This document shows positions 1 to 10,520 of a stretch of 64,000 nt of DNA, in pieces. Every line of letters begins with the position of its first letter. The first letter of the stretch is position 1. The translations under genes and the position numbers were made by a program. The notes under the pieces were generated by a model. It was not told the DNA's origin and did no database searches. It worked only from the letters and a program-made list of their open reading frames with translations. Origin of the DNA: Sphingobium estronivorans (GTDB lineage: Bacteria > Pseudomonadota > Alphaproteobacteria > Sphingomonadales > Sphingomonadaceae); assembly GCF_008692605.1 (NCBI RefSeq), contig NZ_LFCT01000015.1, positions 1-64,000 on the forward strand, in the 5' to 3' direction.

Positions 1-105
1 GTGCCGGATGATCTGGATGTCCGCAGATGGTCGAAACCAGCCAGCCATCGCTCTTATAAGGAAAAGCCAGTTCCCCAGAACCGGCAGCATCACTCATCAA
101 AGGAG

Positions 106-182
<77 letters not shown>

Positions 183-264
183 GCAGGGCGGCATCTTGGC
201 GCGGTCCTGTGCGACCGCCAGACGATGCTATCTGAAAAACCATCCACCTCCTTTTAAGGGAAAG

Positions 265-341
<77 letters not shown>

Positions 342-382
342 GTTCGGTGTGGGCGGGCATCTATGCGGGCCTGCCGCCCCTG

Positions 383-1573
383 TCAACCGCCTGTAACATC
401 AGTTTCGCGGCTTTCGTCATTTTCTTTGCGCGGGGACACGGTCAGCGTCCCCTGTTCGAACAGGAATCCGGCAATATCCGGGGTTCCCGCCGCCGACACG
501 ACGGTCTGGATGATGATCAGCAACGGCACGCCCAGCAACGCTCCCGGCGTTCCCCACACCCAGCCCCAGAAGGTCAGCGACACCAGAATCAGCAGCGGAT
601 TCATGGTCAGCCGCCGCCCCAGAATCGTCGGCGTGGCGAAATTGGCCTCGACCAGATGAAAACCGATCTGGAGCGCCGCGGGCAGCAGCGCCTTCCACAC
701 ATCGTCGAACACCATCAGGCCGCCCAGCGCCAGCAGCACCGCCGCCAGCATCGGCCCGAAATAGGGCACGAAGTTGAGCAGCGCGACGATGCCGCCCCAC
801 ATCAGGGGCGAAGGCATGCCGATCAGCCAAAGCGCAAACGCCACGGCCAGACCCAGGCACAGATTGATGGTGGCGATGGTCAGCACATAGGCGGAAGTCG
901 CGTCCACGACATTCTGGATGACCCGCGCCACCGCCATCGCGCCGTCGAAGCTGCCCCGGCTGTTGATCGTCCGCCGCCGCAGCCGCGTCCAACCGGAGAG
1001 GAAGAAATAGATGATGAGCAGCGCGAACACCATCTGGATGATGGCCGAAGGCGCGGAGGTGGCGGCGAATTGCAGCAGCGACCGGGGCGCATCCACCGCC
1101 GCCGTCTGCGCCGCCGCCACCGGCCCGGTCGCCAGCATCTGCACCGTTTCATCCACAAACCGTTGAAGCTGCGAATAAAAATCGATCAGCGGCGCCAGGT
1201 TATTCTGAATCTTGGGCATCCGCTCAGGCAGCAGGCGGAACCAGTCGGCAGCGGGAACGATGATCAGCACCAGCGCCGTATTCGCGACCAGCAGGAAAGC
1301 GATCACCGCCGTCAGCGCCGCCAGCGGCGAGGGCATCCCCCGCCTTTCCATCCATTCCAGAAAAGGCACCAGCGCAATCGCGATCACCAGCGCGGCGGTC
1401 AGCGGCAGGAAGAACTCCGCCCCTTCCTGCAAGGCAAAGGGCAAGGCCAGGATCAGCCCGATTCCGGTCGTCAGCGCAATCGACGCCAGCAGGCGGTCCC
1501 GGCGCCTGTTAATCTCCTGCTGCTCCTGCACTGTCACGCTTGAAATATCCCCGCCTGCCGCCCTTTTGTGCAT
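383..1573 (-). CDS. AI-2E family transporter (PerM/DUF20-type permease)
   Basis: This 396-residue inner-membrane protein belongs to the AI-2E/PerM family, whose substrates vary and are mostly unknown. After a short charged N-terminus, two hydrophobic helices are visible (about residues 30-80). A large hydrophilic region follows, then the family-typical C-terminal helices with GxPSPLMWGGIVALLNFVPYFGP and the glycine-rich WGWVWGTPGALLGVPLL stretch. Length fits the family. It stands alone between the tRNA-Asp pair and a hairpin repeat. The start used is the first ATG. The fold call is firm, but the substrate cannot be inferred. Confidence 0.85.
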   Translation of the reverse strand: MHKRAAGGDISSVTVQEQQEINRRRDRLLASIALTTGIGLILALPFALQEGAEFFLPLTAALVIAIALVPFLEWMERRGMPSPLAALTAVIAFLLVANTALVLIIVPAADWFRLLPERMPKIQNNLAPLIDFYSQLQRFVDETVQMLATGPVAAAQTAAVDAPRSLLQFAATSAPSAIIQMVFALLIIYFFLSGWTRLRRRTINSRGSFDGAMAVARVIQNVVDATSAYVLTIATINLCLGLAVAFALWLIGMPSPLMWGGIVALLNFVPYFGPMLAAVLLALGGLMVFDDVWKALLPAALQIGFHLVEANFATPTILGRRLTMNPLLILVSLTFWGWVWGTPGALLGVPLLIIIQTVVSAAGTPDIAGFLFEQGTLTVSPRKENDESRETDVTGG

Positions 1574-1679
1574 CGGCGCCTCCGATCCGTCAATTTACAT
1601 CAGCGACACCGGCGGATAGCAAGGGAAACAGCATCTTATATCATCGCGCTCGGTCTTCGACCGATCACAAGTGGGTTTC

Positions 1680-1740
1680 GCTCAGGCGCCGCGCGGGCTT
1701 TACCAAGGTCCGATGAGTCAAACTCATCGGACCTTGGTAT
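1680..1740. repeat. 61-nt hairpin repeat element, copy 1
   Basis: The element contains a perfect 18-bp inverted repeat (1701-1718 with 1722-1739) around a 3-nt loop. It is preceded by a conserved 20-nt GC-rich arm. A diverged second copy lies in the opposite orientation at 43888-43948, with about 51 of 61 positions identical. It sits between two divergent genes. There is no T-tract after the stem on the plus strand, so a simple terminator is a poor explanation. Confidence 0.8.
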
Positions 1741-1800
1741 TAACCAAATTTTCGGCACCTGTTGCCACAATCGGCCGGAAAGGAAGTCGGGGGGACTGAC

Positions 1801-2268
1801 ATGAAATCGGGGGTTTGGCTCATCGCTCTGGCCTGTCTGGGGGCGCCGCAGATCGTGCAGGCGCGGCAGGACATCCGGCTGGAAACACAGATGTTCGTCG
1901 AGCGGACAAGCACCGACATCAACGGCCGGGAACGCCGCATCCTGCAAAGCGCGGACCGCGCCGGATCGGGCGACCAGCTGATCCTGGTGGTCAACTGGCG
2001 CAATCAAGGCGACCGTCCGATCCGCAACCTTGCCGTCACCAACGCCGTACCGCGCGGCGCACAACTCGACCTCACCGATCCCGCGATGCAGGTGTCGGTG
2101 GATGGCGGCGCCCATTGGGGCCGCCTCACCGATCTATGGCTGCCGACGCCGCTGGGCGGCACCCGCCGGGCGGTCCCCGCGGATATCACCCATATCCGCT
2201 GGACCGTTCCGCAAGAGATTTCTCCTGGCGAAAGCGGCCGCCTCAGCTACCGCGCGACCGTCCGTTAG
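1801..2268 (+). CDS. Secreted DUF11-like repeat-domain protein
   Basis: A 155-residue exported protein. Residues 1-20 form a signal peptide (MKSGVWLIALACLGAPQIVQA). The remainder is one Ig-like domain resembling DUF11, with GDQLILVVNWRNQGDRPIRNLAVTNAVPRGAQ and a C-terminal ISPGESGRLSYRATV strand. Family members are usually cell-surface or periplasmic and non-enzymatic. The ATG at 1801 was chosen because it follows a purine-rich GGAAGTCGGGGGG stretch and starts the signal peptide; the in-frame ATG at 1762 would add 13 residues in front of it. No neighbour suggests a specific role. Confidence 0.75.
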   Translation: MKSGVWLIALACLGAPQIVQARQDIRLETQMFVERTSTDINGRERRILQSADRAGSGDQLILVVNWRNQGDRPIRNLAVTNAVPRGAQLDLTDPAMQVSVDGGAHWGRLTDLWLPTPLGGTRRAVPADITHIRWTVPQEISPGESGRLSYRATVR

Positions 2269-2385
2269 AGCGGCCCGCACGTAATTAAAGCGCATCGGAA
2301 GCGCAGAAAGCCGCAATTTGCAGCCCGCCATGGCTGAAGCCCCCCACGCGCTAGAGCAGCGATCCGATCCCATCAGATCGCCGCG

Positions 2386-3639
2386 CTAATCCGCGAACAG
2401 CAGGACCGGCGTTTCCAGCAGCTTGCGCACCGCCTGCACGAAGCTCGCCGCATCCCAGCCATCGACCACGCGATGGTCGCAGCTGATGGACAGGTTCATG
2501 AGCTTGGCGGGCACCACTTCCTTGCCGCGGAACACCGGCCGCTCGATAATGCGATTCGGGCCGATGATCGCGACTTCGGGCCGGTTGATGACCGGCGTCG
2601 TCGCCACTCCGCCCAACGGCCCCAGCGAGGTCAGCGTCAGCGTCGAGCCGGACAATTCCTCCGACTTCGCCTTGCCGGTCCGCGCCGCATCGGCCAGCCG
2701 CCTGATCTCCGCCGCCAACTGCCAGACATTCCGGTCGTGCGCGTCGCGGATCACCGGCACCATCAGCCCGGCATCGGTCTGCGTCGCAATGCCCATATGC
2801 ACCGCGCCATAGCGCGTCACCACGCCCGCCTCATCGTCATAGCGCGCATTCAACATCGGAAAGTCCGGCAACGCCCGACAGATCGCCACGATCAGCAGCG
2901 GCAGCATGGTGAGCTTGGGCCGCTCGCCCCGGTTTGCATTCAACTGCTCGCGGGTTTCCTCCAGCGCGGTGACGTCGATTTCCTCGACATAGGAGAAATG
3001 CGGAATGGCCCGCTTGGAGGCGGCCATATTCTCGGCAATGCGGCGGCGCAGGCCGATGACCTTGACCTCCTCATCCGCGCGTCTGGAAGACCGCCCGGCG
3101 GGCCGATAGCCCTGCCCTGCCCCATAAAGGAGGAAGGCATCGAGATCGGAGTGGCGGATATGATCGCCGCTCGGCTTCACCTGGGCAAGATCGACCCCCA
3201 ATTCCTTCGCACGGGCACGAACGGCCGGGGACGCCAGGACCTCTGCCTTGACGGTTCCCTTCGCTACCGGCTCAACCGGCTTGTCCTCGACGACCGCGAC
3301 AGGCTTGCTCGGTTCAGACCTCGCCTCGACGGCGACAGGAGCGACCGGGACGGGCGCTTCGGCCTTTTCCACCGCCCCCTCTGCACCGACAGCCTCTCCC
3401 TCCGTCTCAATCTCCACGAGCATCGATCCGATGGCGATCTGCTGCCCCGGCTCGCCCGCCAGGCGGATCACCGTGCCCGCGACCGGACTTTCCATCTCCA
3501 CCGTCGCCTTGTCGGTCATCATGTCGGCGATCGGCTGATCCTCCTCGATCCGATCCCCGACCTTCACATGCCAGCCGACGATCTCCGCTTCCGCAATGCC
3601 TTCGCCGATGTCCGGCAGCCTGAAACTAAAAAGCGCCAT
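2386..3639 (-). CDS. bkdB: Dihydrolipoamide acyltransferase (E2) of branched-chain 2-oxoacid dehydrogenase
   Basis: A 417-residue E2 core. The N-terminal lipoyl domain carries the lipoylated Lys44 in DKATVE. A proline/alanine/valine-rich linker (about 85-130) leads to a peripheral subunit-binding domain (VLASPAVRARAKELGVDL, about 135-170). The catalytic domain ends with SCDHRVVDGWDAASF, placing the active-site His near 389 and Asp near 393. It transfers branched-chain acyl groups to CoA. It is the last gene of an E1alpha-E1beta-E2 operon, 6 nt behind the E1beta stop. No E3 (lipoamide dehydrogenase) gene lies next to it, so E3 must come from elsewhere. Acyl specificity is inferred from the split E1 and overall similarity to Bkd. 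Confidence 0.93.
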   Translation of the reverse strand: MALFSFRLPDIGEGIAEAEIVGWHVKVGDRIEEDQPIADMMTDKATVEMESPVAGTVIRLAGEPGQQIAIGSMLVEIETEGEAVGAEGAVEKAEAPVPVAPVAVEARSEPSKPVAVVEDKPVEPVAKGTVKAEVLASPAVRARAKELGVDLAQVKPSGDHIRHSDLDAFLLYGAGQGYRPAGRSSRRADEEVKVIGLRRRIAENMAASKRAIPHFSYVEEIDVTALEETREQLNANRGERPKLTMLPLLIVAICRALPDFPMLNARYDDEAGVVTRYGAVHMGIATQTDAGLMVPVIRDAHDRNVWQLAAEIRRLADAARTGKAKSEELSGSTLTLTSLGPLGGVATTPVINRPEVAIIGPNRIIERPVFRGKEVVPAKLMNLSISCDHRVVDGWDAASFVQAVRKLLETPVLLFAD

Positions 3640-3645
3640 GACCTG

Positions 3646-6029
<2,384 letters not shown>

Positions 6030-6098
6030 TTATTATATTACAACGTCCTCAAAGGCAAGTCTTGCTGTCCCAATTCGCCGCAGTCCGATCCCTGGGCG

Positions 6099-7061
6099 CT
6101 AGACCGCTACGGGAGCCGCAATGTGCCTTTGTGGTGTATAGTCAGTCACTTCAAAGTCTTCGATTGCATATTCGAAAATGGATGAAGGCCGCCGATTGAT
6201 CCGCAATTTCGGGTGGCCGGACGGAGTTCGGCCGATCTGCTCCTCCACCAGATCGGCATGGTTGAGGTAAAGATGGACGTCGCCACCCTGCCAGACCGCC
6301 TCGCCCGGCTCCAGATCGCATTGCTGCGCCAGCATCCGGGTGATCATCGACAGGCCGAAGATATTGAAGGCAAACCCCAATCCCAGATCGCAGCTCCTCT
6401 GGAACAGCAGCCCGTTGAGCCGCCCGTCCGCCACCTGAAACTGATAGGTCATGTGGCAGGGGGGCAAGGCCATGCGCGACACCTCCGCGACGTTCCACCC
6501 GGTGAACAGCAAACGCCGGGACCCTGGATTGGTCCGAATCGCCTCCACCAGATCGGCAATCTGGTTATGCCCCTGCGCCGCCTTCCGGTAGAGACCGTCC
6601 CCCACCGCCTCATAACGGGGCCAGTTCACCCATTGCGCGCCATAAACCGGACCCAGATCGCCCCAGCGCGCGGCGAAGGCGTCCTCTTCGACAATCCGCG
6701 CCTCGAAGGCATCGCGATCGATCTGCTCGCCGGTCGCGCGGCGATAGGCGTCCAGCGGCCAGTCGGTCCAGATATGCACGCCCTGCCGCACCAGGTCGCG
6801 GATATTGGTGTCGCCGGTCAGGAACCACAGCATCTCCCGCGCCGCCACCTTCCAATAAACCCGCTTGGTGGTGAGCAGCGGCACCGCGTCATCGGCCAGC
6901 GAAAAACGCATCGTCGCCCCCAATATCGACCGCGTGCCGACGCCTGTCCGGTCGATCCGTTCGTCGCCATGCAGCCAGATCTGCCGCATCAGGTCCAGAT
7001 ATTGCTGCTCATAATGCGGTTCGGACGAAGGAGGCAGGCTGGTCAAGGCAAAGACTCTCAT
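6099..7061 (-). CDS. thyA: Thymidylate synthase
   Basis: Methylates dUMP to dTMP using methylenetetrahydrofolate. The 320-residue protein is longer than E. coli ThyA (264) because it carries the roughly 50-residue insertion seen in Lactobacillus casei-type enzymes, between GVHIWTDWP and GDLGPVYGAQWVNWP. The catalytic cysteine is in MALPPCHMTYQFQV near residue 200. The folate/dUMP-binding RSCDLGLGFAFNIFGLSM and the C-terminal APVAV end are intact. I chose the ATG at 7061 (MRVFALTSLPPSS); an open extension to 7193 adds 44 residues with no family character. No folA follows within the window. Confidence 0.94.
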   Translation of the reverse strand: MRVFALTSLPPSSEPHYEQQYLDLMRQIWLHGDERIDRTGVGTRSILGATMRFSLADDAVPLLTTKRVYWKVAAREMLWFLTGDTNIRDLVRQGVHIWTDWPLDAYRRATGEQIDRDAFEARIVEEDAFAARWGDLGPVYGAQWVNWPRYEAVGDGLYRKAAQGHNQIADLVEAIRTNPGSRRLLFTGWNVAEVSRMALPPCHMTYQFQVADGRLNGLLFQRSCDLGLGFAFNIFGLSMITRMLAQQCDLEPGEAVWQGGDVHLYLNHADLVEEQIGRTPSGHPKLRINRRPSSIFEYAIEDFEVTDYTPQRHIAAPVAV

Positions 7062-7204
7062 GATTCTGGCGATAGCATTGTCATGTAACGAAGCGGCCCG
7101 CCCACGCCAAATGCTGCGAAACGGATCAAGTTGCGAGCCGGTCGCTCGGAAAGGGACCATGATCCCCCTATCGCGAACGCGCCGCAAGACCATCCTGCCA
7201 GCCC

Positions 7205-7498
7205 ATGCGCGACCCCACGTCCCTGCACCTGCTCGTTCTTGACGATGAATGGCGCCCGCTCCACCGGCTGCGGGCCGATCATGACTGGCGTCGCACCGTG
7301 GATGCGCTGCTGCGATGGAACAGCCGCTGGCTCGCCATCGAACAGTCGCGGCCGCACAGCCCCCTGCCCCGCTGGACGGACATCCACCTGACCCGCACCC
7401 TGTCGAAACGGCTTCGCCCGATCGAGATTGCGCTCGCAGACCATGTCATCCGCGCCGGAAACAGCCATTTCAGCTTCCGCGAAGCCGGGCTGCTATGA
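7205..7498 (+). CDS. Hypothetical protein, 97 residues
   Basis: An unrecognised soluble protein with no signal peptide or membrane segment. It is rich in Arg, Leu and Trp (VLDDEWRPLHRLRADHDWRRTVDALLRWNSRWLAIEQSRP). It starts at the ATG at 7205, 143 nt from the divergent thyA start, and ends about 100 nt before tRNA-Pro. Overlapping frames are also open, as is usual in this GC-rich DNA. The start LHLLVLDDEWRPLHRL looks protein-like, so I keep it with moderate confidence. Confidence 0.45.
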   Translation: MRDPTSLHLLVLDDEWRPLHRLRADHDWRRTVDALLRWNSRWLAIEQSRPHSPLPRWTDIHLTRTLSKRLRPIEIALADHVIRAGNSHFSFREAGLL

Positions 7499-7600
7499 GT
7501 TTCAAAAATTTCTTCATCCCCCGCTTGCCAGCCGGAAAAGCCGTCTCTATAGGCTGCGGCCTGCCCAGCGGGACCGCGTCGAAACGGACCCGCTATCGGT

Positions 7601-7677
7601 CGGGGAGTAGCTCAGCCTGGTAGAGCACTGTCTTCGGGAGGCAGGGGCCGGAGGTTCGAATCCTCTCTCCCCGACCA
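7601..7677 (+). tRNA. tRNA-Pro (CGG)
   Basis: A complete 77-nt tRNA. The acceptor stem is CGGGGAG/CTCCCCG with discriminator A and encoded CCA. The D-arm is TAGCTCAGCCTGGTAGAGC. The anticodon stem is CTGTC/GGCAG around loop TTCGGGA, giving anticodon CGG for codon CCG. The T-loop is GGTTCGAATCC. The initial C of the acceptor is typical of tRNA-Pro. Confidence 0.96.
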
Positions 7678-8141
7678 CATTTTTCTGCGCAGCATTTCCA
7701 AAAATGCCCCGACCGCCTGCGAAGGAAGGCGAGGCAGGTTTTGGGTCGCACACAGGCAGTTACCTGCGAAGGACTAGAACGCTGAGCGCGCAAATAGTTC
7801 CTCGGCCCGAAGGATTTCCCAAGGCTGCTGTGCCATTATGACACAAATTTCCATGGTCGAGACAGAGAGCAACAGCAACCCGTTCCAGGCGAGGCGATAT
7901 TGTGCCTGGTCATGAGGCGATGGCCCACGGCCATCGCGCTCCGAAAACAATATCGGTTCCCTTGACGGAAACCAGAGGCGTTCGCACCGGCTGCCCAATG
8001 GTCGCCATCACCGACATCGGCGAATAGGGCCGGCCACATCGACCGAACAGCCCTCACCCGCTGCCCGATCTGGCATTGAATCGGCGGCTCCACGACGCCG
8101 TGCCGCACGGACGGATTTTTCAGCGGCCTTGATCCTATCCA
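7678..8141. other. Gene-free stretch downstream of tRNA-Pro
   Basis: No convincing gene is seen here. The one longer open frame (7836-8144, minus) lacks a ribosome-binding site and any family character. It begins just after a tRNA gene, where mobile elements often insert, but I see no integrase, no repeat of the tRNA 3' end and no flanking duplication. It closes with the purB terminator. Confidence 0.4.
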
Positions 8142-8168
8142 CAAAAAAGGGCGCGTTTCCGCGCCCTT
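8142..8168 (-). terminator. Rho-independent terminator of purB
   Basis: On the minus strand, a 9-bp stem AAGGGCGCG/CGCGCCCTT (8147-8155 with 8160-8168) with a 4-nt loop is followed by a run of T (the AAAAAA at 8143-8148 on the plus strand). It lies 24 nt after the purB stop. Confidence 0.85.
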
Positions 8169-8192
8169 CCTATGCTTTACGATAGCCGGATC

Positions 8193-9506
8193 TTATTCGC
8201 CGAACACCCGGCGGAAGATCGTATCGACCTGACGGAAGTGATAATCGAGGTTGAACTTCTCCTCGATCTGCTCAGCGCTGAGCGCCGCCGCCACATCAGG
8301 GTCCGCCTTCAGCAATTCCATCAGCGAAAGCTGGCCGTCCGATTCCCAGACCTTCATCGCATTGCGCTGGACATAGCGGTAGCTGTCCTCACGGCTCACG
8401 CCCGCCTGGGTCAGCGCCAGCAGCACGCGCTGCGAGTGGACAAGGCCGCCCATCTTGTCCAGATTCTTCATCATCCGCTCAGGATAGACGAGCAGCTTGT
8501 CGATCACCCCGGTCAGGCGGCCCAGCGCGAAGTCGAGCGTGATGGTGGCGTCCGGCCCGATATAACGCTCGACCGAAGAGTGGCTGATGTCGCGCTCGTG
8601 CCAGAGCGCAACATTCTCCATCGCCGGCAGGGCATAGCTGCGCACCATGCGGGCGAGGCCGGTGAGATTCTCGGTCAGCACCGGATTGCGCTTGTGCGGC
8701 ATGGCGGAGCTGCCTTTCTGGCCGGGCGAGAAATATTCCTCGGCCTCCAGCACTTCGGTGCGCTGCAAATGACGCACCTCGACGGCCAGGCGCTCGATCG
8801 ACGATGCGATCACGCCCAAGGTTGCGAAGAACATGGCGTGACGGTCGCGCGGAATGACCTGCGTGGACACCGGTTCGATGGCAAGGCCCAGCTTTTCCGC
8901 GACATGTTCCTCGACGCGCGGGTCGATATTGGCGAAGGTGCCGACCGCACCGGAAATGGCGCAGGTCGCGACTTCCTCCCGGGCCGCCACCAGACGCGCG
9001 CGGCAACGCGAAAATTCGGCATAGGCCTCCGCCATCTTCAGCCCGAAAGTGACGGGTTCGGCATGGATGCCGTGGCTGCGGCCGATGGTCGGGGTCAGCT
9101 TATGCTCATAGGCACGGCGCTTGATGACCTCGAGCAGCTTGTCGAGATCCTCGATCAATATGTCGGCGGCGCGGCTGAGCTGGACGGCAAGGCAGGTGTC
9201 GAGCACATCGCTCGACGTCATGCCCTGATGCATGAAGCGCGCTTCATCGCCGACCTGCTCGGCAACCCAGGTCAGGAACGCGATCACGTCATGCTTGGTG
9301 ACCGCCTCGATCGCGTCGATGGCCGGCACGTCGATGGCCGGATTGGTCGCCCACCAGTCCCACAGCGCCTTGGCGGCGGATTCGGGCACGACGCCCAGTT
9401 CGCCCAGCTTCTCGGTCGCATGCGCCTCGATCTCGAACCAGATCTTGAACCGGGCTTCCGATTCCCAAAGGGCGGTCATTTGCGGGCGGGCGTAACGGGG
9501 GACCAT
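8193..9506 (-). CDS. purB: Adenylosuccinate lyase
   Basis: A 437-residue lyase of the fumarase/aspartase superfamily, catalysing two fumarate-releasing steps in purine biosynthesis (SAICAR to AICAR, adenylosuccinate to AMP). The signature loop GSSAMPHKRNPVLTENL is intact. MTSSDVLDTCLAVQL and IGRSHGIHAEPVTFGLKMAEAYAEF match the substrate-binding regions. I chose the ATG at 9506 (MVPRYARPQMTALWE), the usual PurB N-terminus; the open frame extends 26 codons further without family similarity. It is monocistronic, with its own terminator. Confidence 0.96.
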   Translation of the reverse strand: MVPRYARPQMTALWESEARFKIWFEIEAHATEKLGELGVVPESAAKALWDWWATNPAIDVPAIDAIEAVTKHDVIAFLTWVAEQVGDEARFMHQGMTSSDVLDTCLAVQLSRAADILIEDLDKLLEVIKRRAYEHKLTPTIGRSHGIHAEPVTFGLKMAEAYAEFSRCRARLVAAREEVATCAISGAVGTFANIDPRVEEHVAEKLGLAIEPVSTQVIPRDRHAMFFATLGVIASSIERLAVEVRHLQRTEVLEAEEYFSPGQKGSSAMPHKRNPVLTENLTGLARMVRSYALPAMENVALWHERDISHSSVERYIGPDATITLDFALGRLTGVIDKLLVYPERMMKNLDKMGGLVHSQRVLLALTQAGVSREDSYRYVQRNAMKVWESDGQLSLMELLKADPDVAAALSAEQIEEKFNLDYHFRQVDTIFRRVFGE

Positions 9507-9785
9507 GGAGCGAATCCTGCGTGAATGAGTGAGAACCGCCGTGCCGCCTAGCAGCACCGCCTTTCCGGGGCAAATCCGGTCCACGACCGACTCTCAAAAC
9601 GCCCCCATTTCCACCTTTTCGTCGCATTAATCACAGCAGCACAGGGCGAAGCGAGCCGATTTCAGGGATGAGCGACGGATGATGAATAAAAGTTCAGGAA
9701 CTGCCTATAATGCTTGGCTATTGTTACGAATGAAAGCCGCTGGACGGCCTGTCGGCAATTCAAACGGCCTGTTTTGGAGAATGGA

Positions 9786-10148
9786 ATGATCCGTGCCTTG
9801 TTTGTGATGGCGGCCTGTGCCGTTGCGACGCCCGCCCTGGCGCAGGACGCCCCCGCCCCGCAGGCCAATGCGGCGCAACCCGCGCCTTCGGGAGATGGAG
9901 TCGCGGCCATCGTCGACACGGAATTTCCGGCCTATGACCAGAATAATGACAGCCAGCTCGACCGCGCCGAATTTTCGCGGTGGATGGTGGCGCTCAAGGA
10001 TCAGGAGATGAAGGCGACGGGCAAGTCCCTGCCGCCGGGTGAAATCACGGCCTGGGCCGACGGAGCGTTTGCAACCGCCGACACCGACAAGAGCGGAACC
10101 GTCAGCAAGCCGGAACTGATCGCCTATCTGAGCGGTAGCGCGGGATAG
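9786..10148 (+). CDS. Secreted EF-hand calcium-binding protein
   Basis: A 120-residue exported protein. The signal peptide is MIRALFVMAACAVATPALA, followed by an alanine/proline-rich spacer. Two EF-hand loops are visible: DQNNDSQLDRAE (about residues 52-63), with the canonical D-x-N-x-D spacing and terminal Glu, and DTDKSGTVSKPE (about 99-110). The ATG at 9786 follows TTGGAGA. A TATAAT hexamer at 9706-9711 could be a -10 box, but no good -35 is visible. A strong terminator follows, so the gene appears monocistronic. Calcium binding is predicted from the loops; the cellular role is unknown. Confidence 0.82.
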   Translation: MIRALFVMAACAVATPALAQDAPAPQANAAQPAPSGDGVAAIVDTEFPAYDQNNDSQLDRAEFSRWMVALKDQEMKATGKSLPPGEITAWADGAFATADTDKSGTVSKPELIAYLSGSAG

Positions 10149-10203
10149 GCGCAATTCCCGTCGCCAAGGCGGGGAATAGAGCCCATAGAGGGTCGCAATA
10201 TGG

Positions 10204-10240
10204 GGCGGCATGGAGCGAAGGCCATGCCGCCTCTTTTTTT
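10204..10240 (+). terminator. Rho-independent terminator of the EF-hand gene
   Basis: A perfect 10-bp stem GGCGGCATGG/CCATGCCGCC (10204-10213 with 10222-10231) with an 8-nt loop is followed by CTTTTTTTT. It lies 55 nt after the EF-hand stop codon. Confidence 0.9.
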
Positions 10241-10260
10241 TGCGGAATTGGATGTGTTTC

Positions 10261-10446
10261 TCAGCCGCGCTTCTTGTTGGCGTAGAGCAGGGCCGCGACG
10301 ATGGCGGCGGAACCGATGCCGACGGCAGTACCCATCCAGACCGACTTGCCCGCGGACTTGCGGGCGGCGGTGGCCATGTCGGACGTGTCGGTGGAGACAG
10401 GGGTGGCGGCGCCGCTTTCCGGCGCGTCTTCGGTCGGCTTCGTCAT
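10261..10446 (-). CDS. Small single-pass membrane protein, 61 residues
   Basis: Hydrophilic, acidic/threonine-rich N-terminus, then KSAGKSVWMGTAVGIGSAAIVAALLYANKKRG, one transmembrane helix with a positively charged end (tail-anchored, N-out or N-in unresolved). No named family is recognised. It lies downstream of ligD on the same strand, 74 nt after the ligD stop, so it may be co-transcribed with ku-ligD. Its right neighbour on the other strand is the EF-hand terminator. Confidence 0.6.
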   Translation of the reverse strand: MTKPTEDAPESGAATPVSTDTSDMATAARKSAGKSVWMGTAVGIGSAAIVAALLYANKKRG

Positions 10447-10520
10447 GGTGAGTCAGGCTATGCAACAAAGCAAAGGCGCAGGAAAGGCGGATGCGGTGAA
10501 AATCTGCGCACGCGCTTCCG

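Noticed and set aside
1-105. A possible coding end at the left edge
   Set aside because: No open frame with recognisable character reaches the edge; the sequence before tRNA-Asp shows nothing I can name.
7601-7677. tRNA-Pro as an integration site for a mobile element
   Set aside because: No integrase gene and no second copy of the tRNA 3' end in the following 500 nt or elsewhere in the window that I could see.
7836-8144. A 102-codon minus-strand frame between tRNA-Pro and purB
   Set aside because: No ribosome site, no family character, and it overlaps the purB terminator region.
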